Shown: piece by piece, positions 50,085 to 57,175 of the stretch | Layout of the letters: each line of letters opens with the position of its first letter | Numbering within the stretch: the stretch's first letter is position 1 | Source: a bacterium | Lineage (GTDB): Bacteria > Vulcanimicrobiota > Vulcanimicrobiia > Eremiobacterales > Eremiobacteraceae | NCBI GenBank assembly: GCA_902812405.1 | Contig: CADDZI010000005.1 | Location: forward strand, 1-64,000 | Length of the DNA: 64,000 nt | Direction: 5' to 3' | Position numbers and translations under genes: made by a program | Notes under the pieces: model-generated | What the model saw: the letters and a program-made list of their open reading frames with translations, nothing else | Database searches by the model: none | What the model was told of the DNA's origin: nothing

Positions 50085-51863
50085 TTAGCCCGGCAGACTG
50101 TAGACCGGCGTGAGGCCCGGTTTGCCCTTCACGCGCGCCAGACGCCGGGTGGCGGCGACGCGGTCTTTGACGCGCTGATACGTCTGCGCATCCGCCAGAA
50201 TTTCGTTGGGATGGGCAAGCTGTTGCAGGCGGGAAGCGAGGTTCACGGCATCTCCAATAACTGTGTACTCCACGCGACGCTCCGACCCGATGTGTCCGGC
50301 GACGACATCCCCGGTAGCCAGGCCGATGCTCACGGCCAGCGGCCAGGGTGCACGCGCCTGATCGTTCATGAGGCGAACTTGCTCCAGAATCTGCCGCGCG
50401 GCGACGACCGCACGCCAGGCATCGTCCTCAGCCGGGCGAGGCGCTCCGAACACGGCCATGACCCCGTCGCCGTAGAACTTGTCGAGCAAGCCAGCGTTGG
50501 CAAAGATGACATTGACGACCGGCGCAAGGTACCTATTCAGCAGCTCGACGACCTGTTCCGGCCCCAACGTGGCGGAAAGTTCGGTGAAGCCGCGGATGTC
50601 GGCGAAGAGCATGGTTGCCGTCTGACGCGTCCCGCCTAGGACGATTTGCCCTGGGTCTTTGAGCAACGAGTCCACCACATGGGGGGCAAGGTACCGTTCG
50701 AAGGAACGTGCCACCCGCTCGGTTTTCTCGGCCTGCGCCCGCTTCTCGGCCTCGCGGGCACGGCTTTCGGTCAGGTCATTGATGACAGCCGCCGTGTTGT
50801 CCGCGCCCGACGCAGCGCTGCGGACCCGAAAGAACGTGACCTGCAGCCACACCGGGCCCCGGACGAAGTGATTGCCCCCGATCTCGACCTCCATATGACG
50901 ATCCGGGTTGGCCTTGTGCTGGTGGAGGAGCGAGGTGAACCCCGGCAGCCAGGTGTCCAGCAGCCGTGCACTGCGCCCCACGATTGTCGAGGCCGAAAGC
51001 CCGAACGTGAGCTCGGCGGCGTGGTTGAACTGGACGACGATGTCACGGTCGTCAAAGACGACGACGCCTGAAGCGATGGACTCGAGCACTTCGTCGTTTT
51101 GGGACTTCAGGGACGAGAGCTCGTGGAGGCTGCGACGGAGGTTCTCATAGAGGCGGGCGTTGTCGATGGCGACCGCGGCCTGGTCTGCAATGGCGGTCAA
51201 AAGATTTTCGTCGGGGCCGTGCACCCCGTCGGCGGTGACGCGCGCGTCCGCGTAGAGGGCGCCGATCACCATGTCCTGACTGCGGATCGGCACGCAGCAC
51301 AGAGAACGGATATGCAGGGATTGGACCGCCGTGGGGCGATCCGCGTCTTCGACCGCATCCGTGGTCGCAACCGCCCGGCCGTCGCGGAAGACGCGTTCGA
51401 TGCAGGATCGGATGACCGCGCCCGCGGGCGACTCGAGAGCGCCGTCGCCCATGTTGGCGCCAGCCGTCATTTCGGGCCAACGCCCATCCGGATCGCGCAC
51501 CACGATGAGTCCGCGTTCGGCTTTCGCCGCACCGACGGCCAGGTCCACGATCAACTGCAACAGGGCCGGGATCTCGCGCACCGCGTTGATCGCCTGTCCG
51601 ATCTGCATCAGGGCATCGGTCCGCTGACGCAGCGCTTCTAGTTCGGTCAGCAGCCGCTGCGTGCGCGTTGTGAGAACGCGTGCCTCGCTCTCACGTGCGT
51701 CGACCTCGCGCCGGGCGTCCTCGAGAAGGGCTAAGAGGTTCTGGACACTGCGCGTGTGAGCGACCGGACGTTGGGTGACGAGGCGGCGTGCGTCGTCGAG
51801 GGCGGCATCCAGGTGAGAGGCGATGCGGCCCCAGGGGTCGGTACGGTCGTCGGGGTGGCTCAC
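50085..51863 (-). CDS. soluble class III adenylate cyclase with GAF and PAS domains
   Basis: The 592-residue protein has an N-terminal coiled coil (about 45-90), a GAF domain (95-240), a PAS domain (255-370) and a class III cyclase domain (about 412-560). The metal Asp residues are 422 (FADIRGFTEL) and 466 (KFYGDGVMAVFG). Base-selecting Lys462 and Thr534 (EYTVIGDAVNLASR) indicate ATP rather than GTP, and Asn541 and Arg545 complete the site. All needed residues are present in one chain, so it should be an active homodimer. It shares an operon with the diguanylate cyclase, linking cAMP and cyclic di-GMP synthesis. Confidence 0.93.
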   Translation of the reverse strand: MSHPDDRTDPWGRIASHLDAALDDARRLVTQRPVAHTRSVQNLLALLEDARREVDARESEARVLTTRTQRLLTELEALRQRTDALMQIGQAINAVREIPALLQLIVDLAVGAAKAERGLIVVRDPDGRWPEMTAGANMGDGALESPAGAVIRSCIERVFRDGRAVATTDAVEDADRPTAVQSLHIRSLCCVPIRSQDMVIGALYADARVTADGVHGPDENLLTAIADQAAVAIDNARLYENLRRSLHELSSLKSQNDEVLESIASGVVVFDDRDIVVQFNHAAELTFGLSASTIVGRSARLLDTWLPGFTSLLHQHKANPDRHMEVEIGGNHFVRGPVWLQVTFFRVRSAASGADNTAAVINDLTESRAREAEKRAQAEKTERVARSFERYLAPHVVDSLLKDPGQIVLGGTRQTATMLFADIRGFTELSATLGPEQVVELLNRYLAPVVNVIFANAGLLDKFYGDGVMAVFGAPRPAEDDAWRAVVAARQILEQVRLMNDQARAPWPLAVSIGLATGDVVAGHIGSERRVEYTVIGDAVNLASRLQQLAHPNEILADAQTYQRVKDRVAATRRLARVKGKPGLTPVYSLPG

Positions 51864-51929
51864 ATTGTTTAGTATCGGCAGCCGCCGCGACGGCAGGCCC
51901 CGGGCGCCACAGCCGGTAACCCACCCGGG

Positions 51930-52727
51930 GTGTCATTCGAAGGCCGCGTCGCCCTTATCGCAGGTGCCTCGGGCGCGCTTGGTTCGGCCACAGCGCGTCT
52001 CTTCGCGAGGCGTGGTGCGCTCCTATGCCTCACCGGATTCCCCGATGCGCGGTTTGATGCCCTCGCCGGCGAGATGCGCGGTCTGGGTGAGCACCGCGTC
52101 TTGCTGCGGCCCGCCGATATCACCCAGGCGGAGAACGCGTTCGATCTGGTTGAGGAAACCCGCCGGCACTTCGGGCGCCTTGACGTGCTTGTCAATGCGG
52201 CCGGGATTGGATCGCCGCCGGCGCTCGCCGATTGCAGCGCCGATGAGATCACCCGCGTCATCGCGGTGAACTTGACGGGGCCGGCCTACCTCATGCGAGC
52301 CGTCCTGCCCGTCATGCGAGAACAGGGCGGCGGCAGCATCGTCAACGTCGGCTCGATTGCGGGCGAGGTGGGCGTCATGGGCATCTACTCGGCGTCGAAG
52401 TTCGGGCTGCGCGGGCTCACGGACTCCGTGCGGCGCGAAGCACGCCAGTGGAACGTTTGGGTCAGTCTCATCCAGCCGGGTTTTGTTCGCTCCCCGATGA
52501 ACCCGCAGATGGCGAACCTCCCCGATCCGCAGATTGTCGCCGACGCGATCCTGGCTGCCGTCATGCACCCGCGGCGCTCGCGGATTGTGCCCGCCGCCTA
52601 CTGGTGGGCCGTGCACGCCTGCTCGCTCCTGCCCGGTCTCACCGATCTGGTTTTCGGCAATGCACGCATCCAAGAACGGCTCAACCGCGACTCACGCGTG
52701 GAAGCCGCGCGCCGGCGAGACGCATGA
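51930..52727 (+). CDS. short-chain dehydrogenase/reductase
   Basis: This classical SDR has 265 residues from GTG 51930. The cofactor motif is AGASGALGSATARLF (GxxxGxG type), the structural NAAG is in VLVNAAGIGS, and the catalytic Ser and YxxxK are in VNVGSIAGEV and YSASKFGL. Asp or basic residues that would fix NAD versus NADP preference are unclear (TGFPDARFD after strand 2). It is the first of three overlapping genes (SDR, acyltransferase, SDR), so it may act on an acyl- or lipid-linked ketone or alcohol. It diverges from the adenylate cyclase gene. Confidence 0.9.
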   Translation: MSFEGRVALIAGASGALGSATARLFARRGALLCLTGFPDARFDALAGEMRGLGEHRVLLRPADITQAENAFDLVEETRRHFGRLDVLVNAAGIGSPPALADCSADEITRVIAVNLTGPAYLMRAVLPVMREQGGGSIVNVGSIAGEVGVMGIYSASKFGLRGLTDSVRREARQWNVWVSLIQPGFVRSPMNPQMANLPDPQIVADAILAAVMHPRRSRIVPAAYWWAVHACSLLPGLTDLVFGNARIQERLNRDSRVEAARRRDA

Positions 52728-53929
52728 CCGATGTTCGCGGCGACTACTACCTGCGCCGCGTCGCGCCGTTGTGGATCCAGCCCCTGCGCTGGGGAGCGGC
52801 CGTTGCCGCCGCGTCCTACTACCACCTGACATACCGGATTCGCGGTTGGGGCAGCCTGCCGCGCCGGCGCGGCCCCACCCTGCTCGTGGCCAATCACCAG
52901 CACGACGTCGAATCGGCGGCGATCGTCGCCAGCCTGTCGCTGCGCAGTTTGGCGTGGCGCTATCCGATCTTTACCGTCTCCTCGCGCCGCATGTGGGAGC
53001 CCGGTTTCATGGCCGAGCGGATCCCCTGGCTGGCCTTTGCCTTGCGCAGAGCAAACGTCGGCTGGCTGTTCAGCGCGATCGGGTTGCAACCCATCGAAAA
53101 CGAGCTGCACGCGCGACCCTTTGCCAGCATTGCCTTCGCGCTGCTGCAGGCCGGAGGTGACCACCCGCTGGACGAAATCTTCCGTCCCGAGGCCTTGGCG
53201 CGCTTGCCCGGCAACGCACGCCGCCTGAGCGACCTGCTCGCGCCCGCCTTCTTCCACGCCGGGCGCTCTCTCGTTACTCTCTCCGAATTGCGCGAGCCCT
53301 ACCGCAGCCGCATGCTGCAGCTGACGCGGGAGAGCATCAATGCCGACTTGGATCACTTCGAGCGGCTGCAGAAAGCAGGAGCCACAATTTTTTCCACACC
53401 CGAGGGATCGTACAGCGGAGACGGCCGGATGCGCAGGCTGCGCGGTGTTCTTAGCCGCCTCGCCCCCTGGGCCCAGATCTGGGTCATCGGGATCTCGTAC
53501 GACCCTTTCGTCGGGCGCCGCTTGTCTTTGCTCTATCGCGTGCTGCCAGCCTCGGGCGACGAACCGCTGGATCGGCAGATTAAGCGCACGCGACCGGTAA
53601 CCGTCAGCGCCGTTCTCGGCACGTGGCTCACTGGCGCACGCGGCGGCTTCACCGAGCAGGATGCGCAGCACGCCGTTGCCACGGCGCTGGCAGAACTGCC
53701 GCCCGGCCTCTTTGTCGACCCCGACCTGCGCCGGAGTCCCCGCCGCATGGTGCGTGCAGCTCTCGCCGGTTTGCAGCGCCTGGGCGTTCTCGCCCGCGTG
53801 TCGGGAACGCGTCCTGGCTATGTGCTGACCTCCCATCGCACGCACCCGCAGTTTCCCCGCACGGCGGACATTGTCGCCTACCAGGCAAATTTTCATCGCG
53901 AGACGCTGGAGGGTGCAGGTGTCGGTTGA
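52724..53929 (+). CDS. PlsC-like acyltransferase-fold protein with variant HX4E motif
   Basis: This 401-residue protein resembles the 1-acylglycerol-3-phosphate acyltransferase family. Block I reads VANHQHDVESA, so the usual HX4D is HX4E here. Block III reads STPEGSYSGDGRMRRLRG, corresponding to FPEGTRS. A basic, weakly hydrophobic N-terminus (PLRWGAAVAAASYYHL) may touch the membrane. A Glu in place of Asp could reduce or alter catalysis, so activity is uncertain. It overlaps both SDR genes (ATGA before, 11 bases after), which suggests one lipid-modifying pathway. Confidence 0.75.
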   Translation: MTDVRGDYYLRRVAPLWIQPLRWGAAVAAASYYHLTYRIRGWGSLPRRRGPTLLVANHQHDVESAAIVASLSLRSLAWRYPIFTVSSRRMWEPGFMAERIPWLAFALRRANVGWLFSAIGLQPIENELHARPFASIAFALLQAGGDHPLDEIFRPEALARLPGNARRLSDLLAPAFFHAGRSLVTLSELREPYRSRMLQLTRESINADLDHFERLQKAGATIFSTPEGSYSGDGRMRRLRGVLSRLAPWAQIWVIGISYDPFVGRRLSLLYRVLPASGDEPLDRQIKRTRPVTVSAVLGTWLTGARGGFTEQDAQHAVATALAELPPGLFVDPDLRRSPRRMVRAALAGLQRLGVLARVSGTRPGYVLTSHRTHPQFPRTADIVAYQANFHRETLEGAGVG

Positions 53930-54758
53930 AACCCGGCGCGCCGTCCTCGTCAGCGGTGCGACGACGGGCATCGGGCGCGCGACGGTATCGCTTTTGGTCG
54001 CACATGGTTTCGCTGTCTTTGCGGGCTATCGCGCACCGGATGCCGCCGCCGAGCTTGAACGAGCCGGCATGGGCGTCATACCGGTCCGTCTGGACGTTAC
54101 CGATGCCGCATGTGTCGCCCAGGCGGTGGCGTGCGTGCGCGCCAGCGGAATGCCGCTGCTCGGCCTCGTCAATAACGCCGGCCTCGCCCTGGGCGGGCCG
54201 CTGGAGTGCGTGCCGGTGGACCGGCTGCGCGACGTCTTCGAGACAAATGTCATCGGTGCGGTCGCGCTCACGCAGGCATGTCTTCCTTTGCTGCGCGCGA
54301 CGCACGGCCGGGTTGTCTTCGTCGGCTCCGTGGCGGGCCGCGTATCCTGGCCCTACTCCATCCCCTACAATGCGTCGAAGTTTGCCCTGCGCGCCGTGGC
54401 CGACGGCTGGCGTGTCGAACTCAGCTCCTCCGGCATTGCCGTTTCGCTGGTGGAGCCGGGCAACGTCCGCACGCCGATCTGGCGCAAGGCGCAGGCCGCC
54501 GCTGACGACGTTGTCACGTCATCCGACCCCGATTTCCTGGAGGTGTACGGCCGGCATATGCGACGGGTCCTGGCCGGATTGGCCGAGGCCGAACGCTCGG
54601 CGATGCCGCCCGAACGCGTGGCCCACGCGATCCTTCACGCGCTGAGCTCCACGCGCCCGCACCCATACTATCCGGTTGGCGCGCGCTTGGCGCTCGTCGT
54701 GGCGGCTTTGCCGCCCGGCTTGCGCGATCGCATCCTGCGAGCGCTGCTGGAGCGCTGA
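53919..54758 (+). CDS. short-chain dehydrogenase/reductase (17-beta-HSD-like)
   Basis: This second SDR of the operon has 279 residues from GTG 53919. Motifs are VSGATTGIGRATVSLL, the Asp-bearing RLDVTDAACVAQ, LVNNAGLALGGPL, FVGSVAGRVSWPYSIPYNASKFAL (Ser and YxxxK) and VEPGNVRTPIW. The C-terminal extension is helical with a hydrophobic end (LALVVAALPPGLRDRIL), typical of SDRs acting on retinol, steroid or lipid-like substrates. The coupling with the acyltransferase-like gene supports a hydrophobic substrate. Confidence 0.9.
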   Translation: MSVETRRAVLVSGATTGIGRATVSLLVAHGFAVFAGYRAPDAAAELERAGMGVIPVRLDVTDAACVAQAVACVRASGMPLLGLVNNAGLALGGPLECVPVDRLRDVFETNVIGAVALTQACLPLLRATHGRVVFVGSVAGRVSWPYSIPYNASKFALRAVADGWRVELSSSGIAVSLVEPGNVRTPIWRKAQAAADDVVTSSDPDFLEVYGRHMRRVLAGLAEAERSAMPPERVAHAILHALSSTRPHPYYPVGARLALVVAALPPGLRDRILRALLER

Positions 54759-54843
54759 GCGCGGCGGTTGAAGCGGGCGGGGCGGCCATGGATTGCACCC
54801 CCTCATACCAGGCGTCCAGCTTTGAGGAGAGGAAGCGGCGCTC

Positions 54844-55479
54844 ATGATCCCCCTAGGGGACGCATCGCGCCGTCCGGCGCGCTTTCCCATTGTCACGCTG
54901 GGTATTATCGCGGCGTGTGTGTGGGTTTTCGTCCTCGAAGTGGAGCACGGCCAGGCGTTTGAGATGCGCTGGTCGGCAATCCCGGGACACATCGCAGCCG
55001 GCCACGATCTCGTCACCCTGTTTACGGCGCTCTTCATGCACGGCAGCCTGCTGCACATCCTTGGCAACATGGTGTTCTTGTGGGCCTTTGGTCCGGAGAT
55101 CGAAGATGCGATGGGGCACCTGCGCTATGCGATCTTTTACATCAGTGGGGGCATCCTGTCGATGGCCGTGCAAGTCGCCTTAGCTCCCGATTCGACCATA
55201 CCCATCCTGGGTGCGAGCGGCGCCATCGCCGCGGTGATGGGAGCCTTCATCGTCACCTACCCGCGCGACGAGATTCGCACCATTCTCGTTTTCGTTATCT
55301 TCATCAGCATCACGTACGTTAATGCCGCCCTCCTGATCGGTCTATGGTTCGTCGCGCAAATTTTCAGCGCCGGCTCGCTGGCCGGCATGCATAGCGGAGA
55401 TGTGGCGTATGGCGCGCACATCAGCGGTTTTGTCTTCGGGGCGCTCTTCGGACGGTTGTTTGAGCGATCCCGACACTGA
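54844..55479 (+). CDS. rhomboid family intramembrane serine protease
   Basis: This 211-residue membrane protease has about six helices. The catalytic dyad is Ser125 in LGASGAIAAVMG and His192 in AYGAHISGFVFG. The oxyanion-region motif HGSLLHILGNMVFLW (His66, Asn75) and the loop GPEIEDAMGHLRY fit the family. It would cleave single-pass membrane proteins within the bilayer; its substrate is unknown. It is preceded by a GAGGAGAGGAAG ribosome site region and is probably a separate unit. Confidence 0.93.
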   Translation: MIPLGDASRRPARFPIVTLGIIAACVWVFVLEVEHGQAFEMRWSAIPGHIAAGHDLVTLFTALFMHGSLLHILGNMVFLWAFGPEIEDAMGHLRYAIFYISGGILSMAVQVALAPDSTIPILGASGAIAAVMGAFIVTYPRDEIRTILVFVIFISITYVNAALLIGLWFVAQIFSAGSLAGMHSGDVAYGAHISGFVFGALFGRLFERSRH

Positions 55480-55491
55480 AGGGAAATCTTC

Positions 55492-55513
55492 GGGCGGTGC
55501 GCAGGCACCGCCC
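55492..55513. terminator. hairpin between the rhomboid and WYL regulator genes
   Basis: A perfect nine-base-pair stem (GGGCGGTGC/GCACCGCCC) with a four-base loop lies 12 bases after the rhomboid stop, between convergent genes. There is no strong T run on either side, so it may rely on Rho or act as a 3' stabiliser. Confidence 0.5.
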
Positions 55514-55577
55514 CCACGAGTGATCGGCTGCCGCGCCCTCTGCTCTCCGGCGGCTGGCGCGGGGCGCAGGGCGCAGT

Positions 55578-56555
55578 TCAGGCGGAATGGACAGCCGGCG
55601 CGGGCCGGTGAGCGTAGCGCTCGAGCGCCGCTCGGGCACACGCGATGACCTCGGTCCGCAGGTCTTCGGGTTCGACAATCTCGATGTCGCGTGGGGCCCA
55701 CGCCAGCAGCTGGCGCACGGCCATGGCGCGTTCCGGGAAGCTGAAGCACACGAGCAGCGTGTGCGAAAGGGGCCGCTCCGCCAGCACCTCACCCCGCCAG
55801 CACTCCCGCATGTCCTCGAAATCGCGTTTGCCGACCTTGAGAAGGACCGGATAGGAAGGCATGTGTGCTTCGTACGAGGCCACCCAGCTGCGCCAGAAAT
55901 CTCGCAGATGAAAGTCTGGCGGGCGCTCAAACCGTTCGTCGAGGACGTGAAGCTCGAGAATACGATCGGCACGGAATGTCCGCATCTCCCGTCCGAAGCG
56001 CACAACAAGATACCAGATGCCCGCCTTGGTGACGAGGGCCAACGGTTCGACGGTCCGCTCGGTGTGGGTTCGGTTGCGGTCTTCGTAGCGCAGGCGAACG
56101 CGGCGATCTTCCCACACCGCCTGCTGTAACCTCGCCAGATGCTCCCGCGGTTGAGCGGGCTGCCACCATCGCCGCGGATCGACGTACAGGCGATTGACGG
56201 CGGCCTGGATGGCGCTGCGGTGCTGTTGGGACAGGGCGCCCGCGAGCTTTTGCAATGCCAAGGGCCGAGCATCAACATCCGCCAGGCCGGCCAGCGGGTT
56301 CTCTCCGGCGACAAACAGAGCCCGGACCTCGTCCTCGGCTAAGTGCGTGAGCGCCTGCCGGTATCCGTCGGCCAACACGATCCCGCCGTGCGCTCCGCGC
56401 TCGGCGTAGACGGGCACTCCGGCTGCGCTCAACGCGTCAATGTCGCGGTAGACGGTGCGGACGGAGACCTCCAGGTGATCTGCAAGCTCGCGGGCGCGCA
56501 TACGTCCCTTGGCCTGAAGCAGAAGAAGAGCGGCGAGCAAGCGGCCGGACTGCAT
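55578..56555 (-). CDS. WYL domain transcriptional regulator (YafY/DeoR-like)
   Basis: This 325-residue regulator has an N-terminal HTH_11 winged helix (about 1-60, with MRARELADHLEVSVRTVYRDI) and a WYL domain (about 140-230), which binds nucleic acid or other ligands, then a C-terminal WCX-type part. It diverges from a VOC protein gene. The promoter on this strand is near consensus, and the palindrome TGACA-N5-TGTCA lies in it, so autoregulation is likely. The ATG at 56555 lies only a few bases after the predicted transcription start and has no ribosome site, so the message may be leaderless. Confidence 0.9.
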   Translation of the reverse strand: MQSGRLLAALLLLQAKGRMRARELADHLEVSVRTVYRDIDALSAAGVPVYAERGAHGGIVLADGYRQALTHLAEDEVRALFVAGENPLAGLADVDARPLALQKLAGALSQQHRSAIQAAVNRLYVDPRRWWQPAQPREHLARLQQAVWEDRRVRLRYEDRNRTHTERTVEPLALVTKAGIWYLVVRFGREMRTFRADRILELHVLDERFERPPDFHLRDFWRSWVASYEAHMPSYPVLLKVGKRDFEDMRECWRGEVLAERPLSHTLLVCFSFPERAMAVRQLLAWAPRDIEIVEPEDLRTEVIACARAALERYAHRPAPAVHSA

Positions 56556-56564
56556 AGTGCACTG

Positions 56565-56593
56565 ATTGTATTAAACATGACAGACGGTGTCAA
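56565..56593 (-). promoter_or_regulatory. promoter of the WYL regulator gene
   Basis: On the minus strand there is TTGACA (56593-56588), a 17-base spacer and TACAAT (56570-56565), a near-perfect sigma-70/A promoter. The predicted start of transcription is about 56558, three or so bases before the ATG. Confidence 0.75.
56578..56592. promoter_or_regulatory. palindromic operator TGACA-N5-TGTCA
   Basis: The 15-mer has perfect five-base arms around GACGG. It overlaps the -35 and spacer of the WYL promoter and lies about 13-27 bases upstream of a TATACT (56605-56610) that faces the VOC gene and lacks a good -35. This fits a site where the WYL protein represses itself and may activate its neighbour. 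Confidence 0.65.
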
Positions 56594-56673
56594 GATTGAT
56601 GCCGTATACTTGCGGCGTCCTGCGGCAGCTGCCGGCGGACATGCAGACATCGTTGCGGAGAAAGGAGCAGACT

Positions 56674-57045
56674 ATGACCACGGCCACCGGTATTAAGGCA
56701 ACGGGCATCGACATGTGCGCATACCTCGTGAAGGATGCCAGTCGTGCCGTCACATTCTACAAGAACATGCTGGGCCTGACGCCCAGCTTCGAGCACGAAC
56801 AGGGCGCGGAATTCGATATGCCCGATGGAACCACGTTCGGCGTGTGGCGCATGCGAGACGGCAGTTGGCATCCCAGCGCGGGCGTCTTCTTCGCCGTCCC
56901 CGACGTCAAGCAGGCAGCGGCGGCCTTGCGCGAGCGCGGCGTAACGATCCTGCAGGAGCCCTTTGAGACACCTGTCTGCTTGATGGCGGCTGTCGAAGAC
57001 AGTGAGGGCAACTCGTTTTTCATTCATCAACGTAAGTCCCAATAG
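56674..57045 (+). CDS. VOC superfamily (glyoxalase/bleomycin-resistance-like) protein
   Basis: This 123-residue protein has two beta-alpha-beta-beta-beta modules: CAYLVKDASRAVTFYKNMLGL (start of module 1) and GVFFAVPDVKQAAAALRERG (start of module 2), ending DSEGNSFFIHQRK. VOC proteins can be metal-dependent lyases, dioxygenases or drug-binding proteins, and the ligand cannot be read here. ATG 56674 follows GAGAAAGGAGCAG. It lies opposite the WYL regulator, which probably controls it. Confidence 0.85.
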   Translation: MTTATGIKATGIDMCAYLVKDASRAVTFYKNMLGLTPSFEHEQGAEFDMPDGTTFGVWRMRDGSWHPSAGVFFAVPDVKQAAAALRERGVTILQEPFETPVCLMAAVEDSEGNSFFIHQRKSQ

Positions 57046-57175
57046 TGGGCGGCGGCGGGCCGGCCGGGTTCCGTGACCCGCGCCGGCCGGCATTGCCGTC
57101 CGCGACCGCATCCGTCTGGGCGGCGGCATGAAGAATGAGGCTCGGGGTCGTACGCGGGCGGGGAGGAGAACTACG

